Source: Gemmataceae bacterium
GTDB taxonomy: Bacteria; Planctomycetota; Planctomycetia; Gemmatales; Gemmataceae
NCBI GenBank assembly: GCA_019636445.1
Contig: JAHBXO010000003.1
Location: 186,001-250,000 of the forward strand
Length of the DNA stretch: 64,000 nucleotides
Direction of reading: 5' to 3'
Under the pieces are notes generated by a model. That model ran no database searches. It was not told the origin of the DNA and saw only the letters and a program-made list of their open reading frames with translations. The position numbers and the translations under genes were made by a program. This document shows, piece by piece, positions 37,975-47,402 of this stretch (positions within the stretch are counted from its first letter, which is position 1; the number at the start of each line of letters is the position of its first letter).

Positions 37975-39745
37975 CGGACCGGGCCTGCTGACGCTGCAAT
38001 CGCTCGCGCGGCCGGCGCTCGACGGCGGCGAGTCGTTCCAGACGTTTCCGGTCAACCTCGACCTCACGCCCGACGTGTTGCCCGTCCCGAAGTTCAGCGA
38101 GCAGATCGCCGCGAACGTGAAGGAAGCCCGGTTGCTCTCGCACGTGCCGTGGGTACGACCCATCGGCAAGCTGGACCTCGCGGTGCAGACCGACGGCTGG
38201 AAGTTTCCGGCCCCGGCGTTCGAGCCGGCGACCATGCCGAAGCTGCCGCGCGCAAGCGATGCGCCCGCGCGCCGCGTCGTCGACCTCCGCAAGGCCGACG
38301 ACGACGCCAAGCGCGTCCGCGCCCGGCCAACCACCGACCATGTTCTCTTCAAGGACCGACTCCTCTACCTGCTCCAGCCGCCGCTCGATGGACTCTTCGA
38401 CGGCCGACAACTGCAAGTCCCCTTTGAGCCGTTCCCCTACCAGCTCGAAGGCATCGCCTTCCTCATGCCCCGGCATTCCGCCCTTCTCGCCGACGAGATG
38501 GGCCTCGGCAAGACCGCGCAGGCCATCCTCGCCATCCGCCTGCTGTTCCATCAGGGGATGATGGGCAAGGCGCTCGTCGTCGCCCCCAAGCCGCTCATCC
38601 ACAACTGGTGCCGCGAGCTCAAGATGTGGGCGCCGGACGTGCCGTTCGAAGTTATATCCGGCGACACCGCCGATCGCCGCCGCATCTGGACCGTCTCGAA
38701 CTGCCCGCTCAAGATCATCAACTACGAGACGCTGACACGCGACACCGACGTGCTGATCGAACCCGGCGTCGCGTTCGACCTCGTCGTGCTGGACGAAGCG
38801 CAACGCATTAAAAACAAGGGATCGAAGACCGCCAACGTCGTCTGTTCGATCAAGCGCTCCCGAAGCTGGGCGATGACCGGCACGCCGATCGAGAACCACC
38901 CGGACGACCTGGTGAACCTCTTCTCGTTCATCGACCCCGGCCGCCTGCCGCCCGACTGCCCCGCCAAGCAGATTCCCTCGCTGACCAGCGGCACGATCCT
39001 GCGGCGCACGAAGGACGACGTGCAGTCGGACATGCCGCCGAAGATGATCAAGGATGTCGAGGTGGACCTTACGCCCGCCCAGCGGGCCGCCTACGACCTC
39101 GCCGAACAAGAAGGCGTCATTCACCTGAATGAACTCGGCGACACGCTGACGGTGCAGCACGTCTTCCAGCTCGTGATGCGCCTGAAGCAGATCTGCAACT
39201 TCGACCCGCGCACCGGCGAAAGCGCCAAGCTCGAGCAGCTCGTCCACGACATGGAGGAGGTGGCCGAAAACGGCCGCAAGGCGATCGTCTTCTCGCAGTG
39301 GGTCGAGCCGCTGCTCACCATCGCGGACGCCCTACGGCCCTACGGCCCGTTGCAGTACCACGGCCGCATCCCGCAGAACGAGCGCACGCCGATCCTCGAC
39401 CGCTTCAAGGCCGACCCCGACGCCCACGTCATCCTCATGAGTTACGGCACCGGCAGCGTCGGCCTGAATCTCCAGTTCACGAACTACGTCTTCCTGTTCG
39501 ACCGTTGGTGGAACCCGGCCATCGAGGACCAGGCGATCAACCGCGCCCACCGTGTCGGCCAGCGCCACCCGGTGACGGTGACGCGATTCCTGACAGCGAA
39601 CACGATCGAGGAGCGCATCGCGAGGGTGCTGGACGCGAAACGGCAGATCTTCAACGACCTCATCGGCCAGGCCGACAAGCCCGTCTCGCTGGGCCTGTCC
39701 GAAGATGAAATCTTCGGGCTGTTCGACATTAATCGCAAGAAGTGA
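37964..39745 (+). CDS. SNF2-family helicase / translocase
   Basis: A 593-residue protein from GTG 37964. It has an N-terminal part of about 150 residues, then the SNF2 ATPase: LLADEMGLGKTAQA (Walker A, residues 176-184), VVLDEAQRIKN (DEAQ box), WAMTGTPIENH, and the second lobe with IVFSQWVEPLL, SYGTGSVGLNLQFT and INRAHRVGQRHPVTV. It uses ATP to move along DNA, changing DNA-protein contacts. Partner domains are not present; the upstream ORF may supply them. Confidence 0.92.
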   Translation: MPPDGPGLLTLQSLARPALDGGESFQTFPVNLDLTPDVLPVPKFSEQIAANVKEARLLSHVPWVRPIGKLDLAVQTDGWKFPAPAFEPATMPKLPRASDAPARRVVDLRKADDDAKRVRARPTTDHVLFKDRLLYLLQPPLDGLFDGRQLQVPFEPFPYQLEGIAFLMPRHSALLADEMGLGKTAQAILAIRLLFHQGMMGKALVVAPKPLIHNWCRELKMWAPDVPFEVISGDTADRRRIWTVSNCPLKIINYETLTRDTDVLIEPGVAFDLVVLDEAQRIKNKGSKTANVVCSIKRSRSWAMTGTPIENHPDDLVNLFSFIDPGRLPPDCPAKQIPSLTSGTILRRTKDDVQSDMPPKMIKDVEVDLTPAQRAAYDLAEQEGVIHLNELGDTLTVQHVFQLVMRLKQICNFDPRTGESAKLEQLVHDMEEVAENGRKAIVFSQWVEPLLTIADALRPYGPLQYHGRIPQNERTPILDRFKADPDAHVILMSYGTGSVGLNLQFTNYVFLFDRWWNPAIEDQAINRAHRVGQRHPVTVTRFLTANTIEERIARVLDAKRQIFNDLIGQADKPVSLGLSEDEIFGLFDINRKK

Positions 39746-39792
39746 GAGCAACGACCTCGGTAGTTGGGCACTCGATCCGAACTTGAAATTCC

Positions 39793-39820
39793 TTGCGATC
39801 CACATCGCCCCGGTTATGAT
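39793..39820 (+). promoter_or_regulatory. Candidate promoter before the methyltransferase gene
   Basis: TTGCGA (39793-39798) and TATGAT (39815-39820) with a 16-base spacer. The leader to the GTG at 39882 would be about 55 bases. Matches by eye: 4 of 6 and 5 of 6. Confidence 0.35.
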
Positions 39821-39881
39821 CCAGCCGAGTATCCCGATTCATAGGCGACGGAAATGCCGTTCGACTCAGGGGTGATTGCCC

Positions 39882-40745
39882 GTGAATGACAACGCGTCCG
39901 CCGTCGCCCGCTACTACGACAAGGTCCAATGGCTGTACAACCTCGGCTGGTCGGCCGGGGGAACGCGGTCGCTGCACTACGGCCTCTGGTGGGACGACAC
40001 TCGCTCGCTCGCCGAGGCGATCGTCAACGGCGATCGATTCGTGGCCGCGAAGCTGGCGGTCCAGGCCTCGGATCACGTGCTCGACATGGGGTGCGGCGTC
40101 GGCGGGACGTCCGTTTTCCTCGCGAAGACCTTCGGCTGCCGGGTGACCGGGATCACCGTCTCGCGCGTCCAACTGGAGCAAGCGGCCGCGTACGCGGCCG
40201 CCAGCGGCGTCCGGCACCTCGTCCGGTTCGAATTGATGGACTTCACAGCCATGACCTTCCCGGACGCGACCTTCACGAAGGCGTTCACGCAGGAGACGTC
40301 GAACCACGCCGACGACAAGGCCGCGCTCCTTCGCGAGACGAATCGCGTCCTAAAGCCAGGCGGCTGCTACGTCTCACTCGACGTCTTCCAGAAGCGCGAC
40401 GTCCGCCCCGGCCCGGAGAACAAGCAATTCGAACGCGTGATGCGCGGTTGGCCGAGCGTGAGCCTCGAACGGTTCGACCGCTACGTTGATCTGGCGAACG
40501 AGGCCGGCCTCGAAGTGGCGGAGATCGGCGACGTGAATGCGCGGGCCGCGCCCAGTGCCCGTGCCATCTGGCGGCGCCACGCGTTCCTCTATCCATTGGT
40601 CTATCTCGCCCGGAGCGTCGGCCTCGTGCCGGCGGAACTGCTCTGGCACTTCCAGGCGTCGCTGGTTCAGAAGGACATGTACTGCGCGGCCGACAACCTG
40701 CTGATGTTCGGCTACCTGGTGGCGAAGAAACCGATGGTCAATTGA
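39882..40745 (+). CDS. SAM-dependent methyltransferase, class I
   Basis: A 287-residue protein. The SAM-binding motif VLDMGCGVGGTS is at about residues 67-78, followed by GITVSRVQLEQA and the acidic strand ELMDF. The layout resembles small-molecule or sterol/tocopherol-type methyltransferases (VARYYDKVQWLYNLGW at the N-terminus and LHYGLWWDD). AGGGGTGA 6 bases before GTG 39882 supports this start over TTG 39876. The substrate is unknown. Confidence 0.85.
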   Translation: MNDNASAVARYYDKVQWLYNLGWSAGGTRSLHYGLWWDDTRSLAEAIVNGDRFVAAKLAVQASDHVLDMGCGVGGTSVFLAKTFGCRVTGITVSRVQLEQAAAYAAASGVRHLVRFELMDFTAMTFPDATFTKAFTQETSNHADDKAALLRETNRVLKPGGCYVSLDVFQKRDVRPGPENKQFERVMRGWPSVSLERFDRYVDLANEAGLEVAEIGDVNARAAPSARAIWRRHAFLYPLVYLARSVGLVPAELLWHFQASLVQKDMYCAADNLLMFGYLVAKKPMVN

Positions 40746-40777
40746 TATGCTGATGCGTGCCGACCGAGACGAATCCG

Positions 40778-41251
40778 ATGCACGCCAAAATCCGACTCTG
40801 GCACGTGCTCGCCATCGCAATCCTGACCGCGATCGGGTATTGGACTTACTCCGGATTGCCATCGCCGCCGGATTATACGCAAGAGGGGTTCACGTCGATC
40901 CATGTCGTGTTTCCAGGCAAGATCGAATTCATACCAACAGTCACCGCTACGTCCTCCGATCCAACTCTTATCGCAGAGCTGACGAATCTACTACGTACCG
41001 GCAAGTCGGTCATGGTGTGCCGGTGCGGATATATCGGCAATTTGGAGTTTCGCCGACCCGACGGTTCGACCGAAGTCTTGAACCTGGTACCGGCCCACGA
41101 TGACGGATCGGTCGAGTATCGCAATCGGCCGGGTCGCTTTCGTGTGAACCGCAAGGAGTTCCTACGGATCGTCAAGCCGCTCGGTGTCCCCGAGGAGCGA
41201 TGGATTCGTTTTCCCGACTTCGGAATTCCAGACGAGCCAACGCCAAAGTAA
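40778..41251 (+). CDS. Small hypothetical membrane-anchored protein
   Basis: A 157-residue protein with an N-terminal hydrophobic segment (WHVLAIAILTAIGYWTY) and a soluble domain. Two cysteines (CRCGY) occur mid-protein. ATG 40778 is used; an in-frame GTG at 40757 is possible. It follows the methyltransferase and precedes another small membrane protein on the same strand. Function unknown. Confidence 0.55.
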   Translation: MHAKIRLWHVLAIAILTAIGYWTYSGLPSPPDYTQEGFTSIHVVFPGKIEFIPTVTATSSDPTLIAELTNLLRTGKSVMVCRCGYIGNLEFRRPDGSTEVLNLVPAHDDGSVEYRNRPGRFRVNRKEFLRIVKPLGVPEERWIRFPDFGIPDEPTPK

Positions 41252-41256
41252 CTCCC

Positions 41257-41520
41257 ATGATCCGGCTCAACTTCTGGTGCCTGATGTTGATTGACCTCGC
41301 AGGCCTTGGGTTATTGATTTTCATACTCGTCAAGTCTTTGATGCCGGCACCGGACATGAGCGGCATGGCTTTGCCCTTCATCGCGATACCCACGGGGATC
41401 GCAGCGATACTTTTGATCGGTTTTTTTCTTGCGCTTGGCAAGCAATTGAAACGGTGGGAACGCGTCATTGGTTACATCGCGATTGCCGGTTCATCGCTAC
41501 TCGCGATCCCGCTCGTTTGA
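41257..41520 (+). CDS. Small two-to-three-span membrane protein
   Basis: An 87-residue protein, mostly hydrophobic, with segments near residues 8-27 (MLIDLAGLGLLIFILVKSL), 38-58 (LPFIAIPTGIAAILLIGFF) and 68-85. It starts at ATG 41257, 5 bases after the previous stop, and looks cotranscribed. Function unknown. Confidence 0.55.
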   Translation: MIRLNFWCLMLIDLAGLGLLIFILVKSLMPAPDMSGMALPFIAIPTGIAAILLIGFFLALGKQLKRWERVIGYIAIAGSSLLAIPLV

Positions 41521-41549
41521 TTCGGATTTGCCAGGGTGGACTACCTCCC

Positions 41550-42527
41550 ATGATCGTTCCACAATACTGGGCCGAGGCGAGGCACCGCGAGCGGATTGGC
41601 GGAAAGCAGACCACCATCCGCCGGTTCGGCTGGTCCGACGATAGCCCGGAGGCGGCGCAGTCGCACGCCGAGGAGCGTCTGCGCGAGGCGTTGGAACAAC
41701 ACCGCGCCGGAACCCTGCGATCCCGGCGGGACGCGAAGGTCGCGTACAACGGCGCCGACGGCCTGCCGATCCGCGAGGAGATCCTCGCCCGCCACGGCGA
41801 CACGATCATTACGCGCAACAGTTACGGCGCGCAATGCCTCAATACGCCGAACGTGCTGTTCCTCGACATCGACTACCCCGAACCGCACCCCGTGCTGCCC
41901 TGCCTCGCGACGCTCGTACTCTTCGCGGCGATGGGCGGGATCGTCTACGGACTCGTGAACCAATACTGGCTCATTGCCGGCATCTCGGCGGTGGTTCTCG
42001 CGTTCAACTTTCTGGCGTTGGAGTTGATCCGTCGCGGGCTGAATCGATCCGTTCGCAAACAGGAGCCGAAGATCCGCGAGCGCATCGCGGCGTTCCTCGA
42101 TTCGCGCCCCGAGTGGCGGCTGCGTGTCTATCGCACGCCGAACGGTTTCCGGCTGCTGGCGATGCACCGGACGTTCGAGCCGCGCTCGCAGGAAGTGGCG
42201 GAGGTGTTCCGCGAGTTGCGAGTCGATCCGGTCTACGCGATCATGTGCCATAACCAGAACTGTTTCCGTGCCCGCGTCAGTCCAAAGCCGTGGCGGATGG
42301 GGATGGAGGAGCGCTTCCGCCCGCGGCCTGGCGTCTGGCCAGTAAAGCCGGAATGGCTACCGGGGCGCACGGCATGGGTGGCACGCTACGAAGAACTCGC
42401 GAAGGGCTTTTCCGCTTGCCGCTTCGAAGAGGAACTCGGCACGGGAAGCGTTCACCCGGCGGCCGCAGCGGTCCGCGACCTGCACGATCGACTCGCGAAT
42501 GCCACCACGGATTTACCGATGGCGTAA
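41550..42527 (+). CDS. Uncharacterised membrane protein
   Basis: A 325-residue protein starting MIVPQYWAEARHRERIGGKQ. A region with YNGADGLPIREEILARHGD and NTPNVLFLDIDYPEPHP precedes two adjacent hydrophobic segments (LATLVLFAAMGGIVYGLV, WLIAGISAVVLAFNFLALEL) at about residues 120-165. A soluble C-terminal part follows. I recall similar proteins in planctomycetes and myxobacteria but know no function. AGGGTGGA lies about 10 bases before the start. Confidence 0.65.
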   Translation: MIVPQYWAEARHRERIGGKQTTIRRFGWSDDSPEAAQSHAEERLREALEQHRAGTLRSRRDAKVAYNGADGLPIREEILARHGDTIITRNSYGAQCLNTPNVLFLDIDYPEPHPVLPCLATLVLFAAMGGIVYGLVNQYWLIAGISAVVLAFNFLALELIRRGLNRSVRKQEPKIRERIAAFLDSRPEWRLRVYRTPNGFRLLAMHRTFEPRSQEVAEVFRELRVDPVYAIMCHNQNCFRARVSPKPWRMGMEERFRPRPGVWPVKPEWLPGRTAWVARYEELAKGFSACRFEEELGTGSVHPAAAAVRDLHDRLANATTDLPMA

Positions 42528-42537
42528 GGACCGATCC

Positions 42538-43893
42538 TTATTCTGCCACGTCGTAGCAGACGATCCGCGAATTGTCCCGCAGGTACAGTTTTCCGTCCAC
42601 GACGACCGGCGCGGCCCAGCAATCGTTTCCCTTCATCACGCCGTCCTTCTTGTCGATGAGCTTGAACTCCTCCGGATTCGCCTCGCCCAGGAAGAGCGTG
42701 CCGGTTTCCGTGAGGCCGACGAGGTACTTGTCGACGAGGATCAGGCTGCCCTTGCCGGGGCCCCGACCGGCCGCCCAGACTTCCGTGCCCTGGCGGAGGT
42801 CGATGCATCGGAGGGTTTCGTTGTCAAAGCCGTAGAGGAAGCCGTCCTTGTGGACGCACGAGGAGTGGTGGTTCCGCATCAGCTTGCCGGGGCGGAAGTA
42901 GACGACCTTCGCGCGGAACCGCTCGCCGTCTTTCTCGATGTGCAGGAGCGCGCAGCCCTTGCCGTAGCCGGAGGAGATGAAGACATAGTCGTCGACGGCG
43001 ATGGGAGTGGCGATGTTGCCGTCGAACTGCGTGACCCAAGGATGTTGGAAGAGTTCCTTGCCGTCGGCGGCGCGCAGGCCGAGGAGGGCGTTGCCGGTCA
43101 TGGCTAAGACGACGCGTTCGCCGGCCATCGTGGCCGCGACCGGGGAACTGTAGCCGCTGGGGTTCGACCCCGTAGCCCAGACCTTTTCGCCAGTCACACG
43201 GTCGTAGGCGGCGACGCTGCCGGTGCGACCACCGGGCTGGACGATAACGAGATCGGCTTCGATGAGCGGCGAACATGCGACGCCCCAGCGGGGGATCGTC
43301 GCCTGGAATTCCTCTACGAGGTCGTGCCGCCAGTACTCTTTTTTGGAGTGGGCGTCGGCGCAGACGAACTGGCCGGTAGCGCCGACCCAGTAGACGCGAC
43401 CATCGTGGACGGTGGGACTGGACCGCGGCCCGGCAGCGTACCCGCCGGTGATGGCGGCATAGTCGGCGGGTGAGCTTAATTCCCAGAGCGCGGCGCCGTC
43501 GTTCGCGTTCAAGCAGATCAGTCGCTCGATCTTGCCCGCACCGTCGTAATCGAGCGTGTAGAGTTTGTCGCCGACGACCGAACAGGACGCGTAGCCGCCC
43601 TTGCAGGGGACACTCCATCGCTCGCGCGGGGGCTTTTCGTTCCAGTTCGCGCGGAAGGGGCCGGCGGGCGCGCGGCCGTCGCGGTTCGGCCCGCGCCATT
43701 GCGGCCAGCCGCTCTCAGGCTTCGCCACAGTCTCGGTCAGTTTGGCCGCCTTCAGCTTCTCGATCTGCGCCGCGTCGACCGATTCGCGGTCGAACGCGTT
43801 CGGGAAGCGATTCATCAGGAGAAAACCGGCGACGAGCGCGATGCCGAGCACGCTGACGACGACCAGCGCGATCCGCGGTTTGGAGTTCGGCAT
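42538..43893 (-). CDS. PQQ-type beta-propeller protein, membrane-anchored
   Basis: A 451-residue protein with an N-terminal transmembrane anchor (PRIALVVVSVLGIALVAGFLL) and a beta-propeller of PQQ-like blades: WPQWRGPNRDGR, LYTLDYDGAGKIERLICLNA, VYWVGATGQFVCADA, VFISSGYGKGCALL. Such proteins in planctomycetes are usually periplasmic and often lack the PQQ enzyme site. No known catalytic residues stand out. ATG 43893 is chosen, with AAAGGA 6 bases upstream. It follows hemL by 10 bases. Confidence 0.82.
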   Translation of the reverse strand: MPNSKPRIALVVVSVLGIALVAGFLLMNRFPNAFDRESVDAAQIEKLKAAKLTETVAKPESGWPQWRGPNRDGRAPAGPFRANWNEKPPRERWSVPCKGGYASCSVVGDKLYTLDYDGAGKIERLICLNANDGAALWELSSPADYAAITGGYAAGPRSSPTVHDGRVYWVGATGQFVCADAHSKKEYWRHDLVEEFQATIPRWGVACSPLIEADLVIVQPGGRTGSVAAYDRVTGEKVWATGSNPSGYSSPVAATMAGERVVLAMTGNALLGLRAADGKELFQHPWVTQFDGNIATPIAVDDYVFISSGYGKGCALLHIEKDGERFRAKVVYFRPGKLMRNHHSSCVHKDGFLYGFDNETLRCIDLRQGTEVWAAGRGPGKGSLILVDKYLVGLTETGTLFLGEANPEEFKLIDKKDGVMKGNDCWAAPVVVDGKLYLRDNSRIVCYDVAE

Positions 43894-43903
43894 CGGCATT
43901 CCT

Positions 43904-45211
43904 TTACTGGGCCAGGGACGCAAGCGCATCGCGGGCAGCGGCGAGCGTCTCGTCGATGTTGGCATCCGTCATGGCGGCGCAGGTGAAGGCCGCCTCGAAC
44001 TGACTGCACGGCAGATAGACGCCCCGATCCATCATCGCCCAGAAGAACCGGGCGAACTTCGCCTTGTCGCTGGCCACCGCCGAAGCGTAGTCCACGATCG
44101 GCACCGTCGCGAAGAAGAGCGTCCACATGCTGCCGATGCGCTGGAATCTCGCGGCGTGTCCCGCATCCTGGGCCGCGGCGAGCAGCCCCTCGCCGATGCG
44201 CCGGTTCTGCGCATCGAGCCGCGCGTACGGCGGATTCGCCTTCAATTCCCTGAGGGTGGCGATCCCGGCCGCCATCGCCACTGGGTTGCCGGACAGCGTA
44301 CCTGCCTGGAATACCGGACCGGCGGGCATGACCTTTTCCAGGATGTCCCGTCGGCCGCCATACGCACCCACGGGATAGCCGCCGCCGATGATCTTGCCGA
44401 GACAGGTGAGGTCCGGCGTGTCGCCGAAGAGTTCCTGCGCACCGCCGTAGGCGAGGCGGAAGCCGGTCATGACTTCGTCGTAGATGAGCAGCGCGCCGTG
44501 CTTCGCCGTGAGGCGGCGCAGTTCCTTGCGGAACTCCTCGCTCGGCGGAATGAGGCCCATATTGCCGACGACCGGTTCGAGGATCACACCGGCGATGGCG
44601 TCCCCTTTCGCGGCGAACACCTCGGCGAGCTGCGTCACGTCGTTGTATTGCAGGATGAGCGTATCTTGCGTGCAGCCTTTCGGGATGCCGGGGCTGTTCG
44701 GCACGCCGAGCGTCAGGGCGCTGGAGCCGGCGGCGACGAGCAGCGAATCGACGTGCCCGTGGTAGCAACCGGCGAACTTGACGATGAGATCGCGCCCCGT
44801 GTAGCCGCGAGCGAGGCGGATCGCACTCATGGTCGCTTCGGTGCCGCTGGAGACGAATCGGACCATTTCGACCGAGGGCATCGCGGCGATGACCATCTCG
44901 GCGAGTTCCGTTTCCTTCTCGCAGGGCGCGCCGTAACTCGAACCGTCCTTCATCGCGGCGATCGTCGCATTCAGCACGGCGGGGTGGCCGTGGCCGAGGA
45001 TCATCGGCCCCCAGGAACCGATGAAATCGAGGTACCGGTTTCCGTCCACATCGTAGAGGTATGGCCCTTGAGCGCGTTGGATCGTGATCGGCGTTCCGCC
45101 GACACCTCCGAATGCGCGGGCCGGGCTGTTCACTCCGCCGGGGATGACGCGCTTCGCACGCTCATGGGCGGCGCGGGAGTTCGGTCGATCGATGCGGGAC
45201 AAGTCGTTCAT
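43904..45211 (-). CDS. hemL: Glutamate-1-semialdehyde 2,1-aminomutase
   Basis: A 435-residue PLP enzyme that forms 5-aminolevulinate, the tetrapyrrole precursor used for heme and siroheme. RVIPGGVNSPARAFGGVGG, GSWGPMILGHGHPAVL, SSGTEATMSAIRLARGYTG and the PLP-lysine region LTCLGKIIGGGYPVGAYGG are all typical. ATG 45211 or 45217 are possible starts, two codons apart. It supplies precursor for the siroheme used by CysI, but the two genes are not linked. Confidence 0.95.
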   Translation of the reverse strand: MNDLSRIDRPNSRAAHERAKRVIPGGVNSPARAFGGVGGTPITIQRAQGPYLYDVDGNRYLDFIGSWGPMILGHGHPAVLNATIAAMKDGSSYGAPCEKETELAEMVIAAMPSVEMVRFVSSGTEATMSAIRLARGYTGRDLIVKFAGCYHGHVDSLLVAAGSSALTLGVPNSPGIPKGCTQDTLILQYNDVTQLAEVFAAKGDAIAGVILEPVVGNMGLIPPSEEFRKELRRLTAKHGALLIYDEVMTGFRLAYGGAQELFGDTPDLTCLGKIIGGGYPVGAYGGRRDILEKVMPAGPVFQAGTLSGNPVAMAAGIATLRELKANPPYARLDAQNRRIGEGLLAAAQDAGHAARFQRIGSMWTLFFATVPIVDYASAVASDKAKFARFFWAMMDRGVYLPCSQFEAAFTCAAMTDANIDETLAAARDALASLAQ

Positions 45212-45237
45212 GATCATCCGTGGGATTGCGAATCCGT

Positions 45238-47235
45238 CTATTTGATTTCGGACAGCAGGGCTTTCGATTCGTCGAGCGATTTCTTGATTGCCGCGTCGCT
45301 TTCGTCGCCGTAGCCATCGATCAATTCGCGCAGCCGGTTTCGGATATCGCGTTTCTCGGCGCCGGCGTCGGACGACTCTTTCACGCGGTCCCACTCGGCG
45401 CGGATCGCGTCGAGTTGCTTGCGAACGAGTTCGATCCGCGCCTTGCCGTCGTCGGCCTTCGGGTCGAACTTCGCGCCGCGTTCGCGGATGCCGAGCAGGA
45501 ACCAGCCGCGTTGATCGGCTTTCTTCTCCGTCAGCTTCACGATCTCGGCGAACAGCCGGCGCGCTTTCGGCATGTCCTCGACATGCTTCAGACGGTTCCG
45601 GTCCGGATCGTCGGACAGCAACGGCACGCCGCCCGACGCACCGAGCCGGATCGCCAGCTTCGCGATCGACTCCGGCTCAGTCGGATCGAATTTCCAGGGC
45701 TTCTCGTTGATCTCCATGTCCTTCAATTCTTCTCGCATTTTCTTGATTCTGTCATCCACGTCGCGGTGCAATTTGAGCCGTTCATCGGCCAGCCAGCCCC
45801 AGCCTTCGCCGTGGACGTCCCGGATTTCGGATTCGCGGCCTTTGATTCCAAGCCACTGCTTTTGCGCGATGGCGAGATCGCCGGATTGTTCCGCATCCAG
45901 TGCGTTCATCGCGGCGTGGAAGGTCGGTTCATCAGTGTTGTCGGGCGGTTTCGATTTGTCGAAAAGGCTCGAAAAGTATCGCTTGTCCAGCAGGGCTTCG
46001 ATCTTTTTGCCGCGTGTCTCGCGGAGTGTTTTCTTCACGCTCGCGGTGATTTCATCCGTCTGGCCGGCGTACTTCGCGAGGTACGCCTCGGCGGCCGCGA
46101 TCTTCGATTCATTGTCAGCGGACTTCGCCACCGCGTCCGCCATTGCCTGCTGGCCCGGCGGCGAGAAGAACCAGACCGCCCCCGCGATCAGACCGATCCC
46201 CACGACAACCGCCGGCACGGCTCGCACCCACTGCCGTTCCAGTAGCGGTACCGACTTCTTCTTTTTCTTCTTCCCCGCCTTGCCCGCCTTCAACGACCGC
46301 GCCGCGTCCAGGTCCTCGTCGTCGATCTTCTGCAAGCCCGAGAGCCGATCTTTTTTCTTCGCGTTCGCCAGTTCCGCCCCGGCGCTCTGCTGGTTCTGCA
46401 TCTTGAATTCGATGTCGGACAACATCCGGCCTACGGTCGCCGCGTCCATCGGCCGCGTCGACTTGTCCTTCTCCAGAAGGAACATGATCAGGTTGTCCAA
46501 CCAGACCGGTATATCGGGCACGAACTTACTGGGTCGCGGAGGCGGCTCCTGCACATGTTTCATGAACATGTCCACGGTGTTCTCGGCCACGAACGGCTTG
46601 CGCCCCGTGAGCAGTTCGAACAGCACGATCCCCAGCGAATACAGGTCCGACTTGTTCGACAGGTCCTTCTCGCCGCGGCATTGTTCCGGCGACATATACG
46701 CCGCCGTGCCGATGGTGCTGTTCGCGCCCGTCAGCGCCGTCACATCGGTGTCCTTCGCGATGCCGAAGTCGGTGAGCTTCAGCTTGCCGTCCGTCGTCAC
46801 CATGAGGTTCGACGGTTTCAGGTCGCGATGGATGATGCCCTTTTCGTGAGCGTACTGGAGCGCGGAGCAGAGCTGTTTCGCGTAGTCGACGACCTCTTCC
46901 CAACCGAGCTTGCCGCGGCGTGCCAGTACATGGTCCAGCGATTCCCCTTCGATGTACTCCATCGCGATGAAGGGCGTCTTCGACGGCTTGTTCGGGCTGG
47001 GCGTGGCGATGAGCCGGACGATGTGCGGATGCTTGAGTTGTTTCAGGATAGCGGCTTCGCGGTGGAAGCGGTCCATGGCACTCTTGTTGCCAAGCAGCCC
47101 GAGCGCCACGACCTTGAGCGCGACGGTAACGGGCTTGCCGTCGTGGTCGAAACGGGCGCGGTAGACGGTGCCCATCGCGCCGCTGCCCAATTCCTTTTCG
47201 ATCTGGAACGGGCCGAGTTTTTGTCCGTCCAGCAT
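45238..47235 (-). CDS. Membrane-anchored Ser/Thr protein kinase
   Basis: A 665-residue protein. The kinase domain has LGSGAMGTVYRARFD, Lys41 in VALKVV, catalytic HRDLKPSNLM, DFGIAK and SPEQ. A Lys-rich linker (KAGKKKKKKS) leads to one transmembrane segment (AVPAVVVGIGLIAGAVWFF, about residues 342-360). A helical, charged extracytoplasmic domain of about 300 residues follows. GGAGGAGGG before ATG 47235 decides the start. It is divergent from the giant gene at 47403. Confidence 0.9.
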   Translation of the reverse strand: MLDGQKLGPFQIEKELGSGAMGTVYRARFDHDGKPVTVALKVVALGLLGNKSAMDRFHREAAILKQLKHPHIVRLIATPSPNKPSKTPFIAMEYIEGESLDHVLARRGKLGWEEVVDYAKQLCSALQYAHEKGIIHRDLKPSNLMVTTDGKLKLTDFGIAKDTDVTALTGANSTIGTAAYMSPEQCRGEKDLSNKSDLYSLGIVLFELLTGRKPFVAENTVDMFMKHVQEPPPRPSKFVPDIPVWLDNLIMFLLEKDKSTRPMDAATVGRMLSDIEFKMQNQQSAGAELANAKKKDRLSGLQKIDDEDLDAARSLKAGKAGKKKKKKSVPLLERQWVRAVPAVVVGIGLIAGAVWFFSPPGQQAMADAVAKSADNESKIAAAEAYLAKYAGQTDEITASVKKTLRETRGKKIEALLDKRYFSSLFDKSKPPDNTDEPTFHAAMNALDAEQSGDLAIAQKQWLGIKGRESEIRDVHGEGWGWLADERLKLHRDVDDRIKKMREELKDMEINEKPWKFDPTEPESIAKLAIRLGASGGVPLLSDDPDRNRLKHVEDMPKARRLFAEIVKLTEKKADQRGWFLLGIRERGAKFDPKADDGKARIELVRKQLDAIRAEWDRVKESSDAGAEKRDIRNRLRELIDGYGDESDAAIKKSLDESKALLSEIK

Positions 47236-47366
47236 GCCGCGCCCTCCTCCGTTTCGGCGGGCATTATTGTAAGGATCAAACCGGTTCGGCATCGGGCAAT
47301 CGCACTGCGTCACCAATTCGTAACGCCGGACGAAGGACGGGGTTCCGCCAGCGAATCCCGAACATC

Positions 47367-47372
47367 TATAAT
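47367..47372 (+). promoter_or_regulatory. Candidate -10 box of the giant repeat gene
   Basis: TATAAT, a perfect -10 hexamer, 30 bases before the ATG at 47403. No good -35 lies 16-18 bases upstream, so an activator or extended element may be needed. On the other strand TACAAT at 47271-47266 may serve the kinase gene. Confidence 0.35.
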
Positions 47373-47402
47373 TGCAAAGTCCGACTCCCGCGAGACCGCG
47401 AC

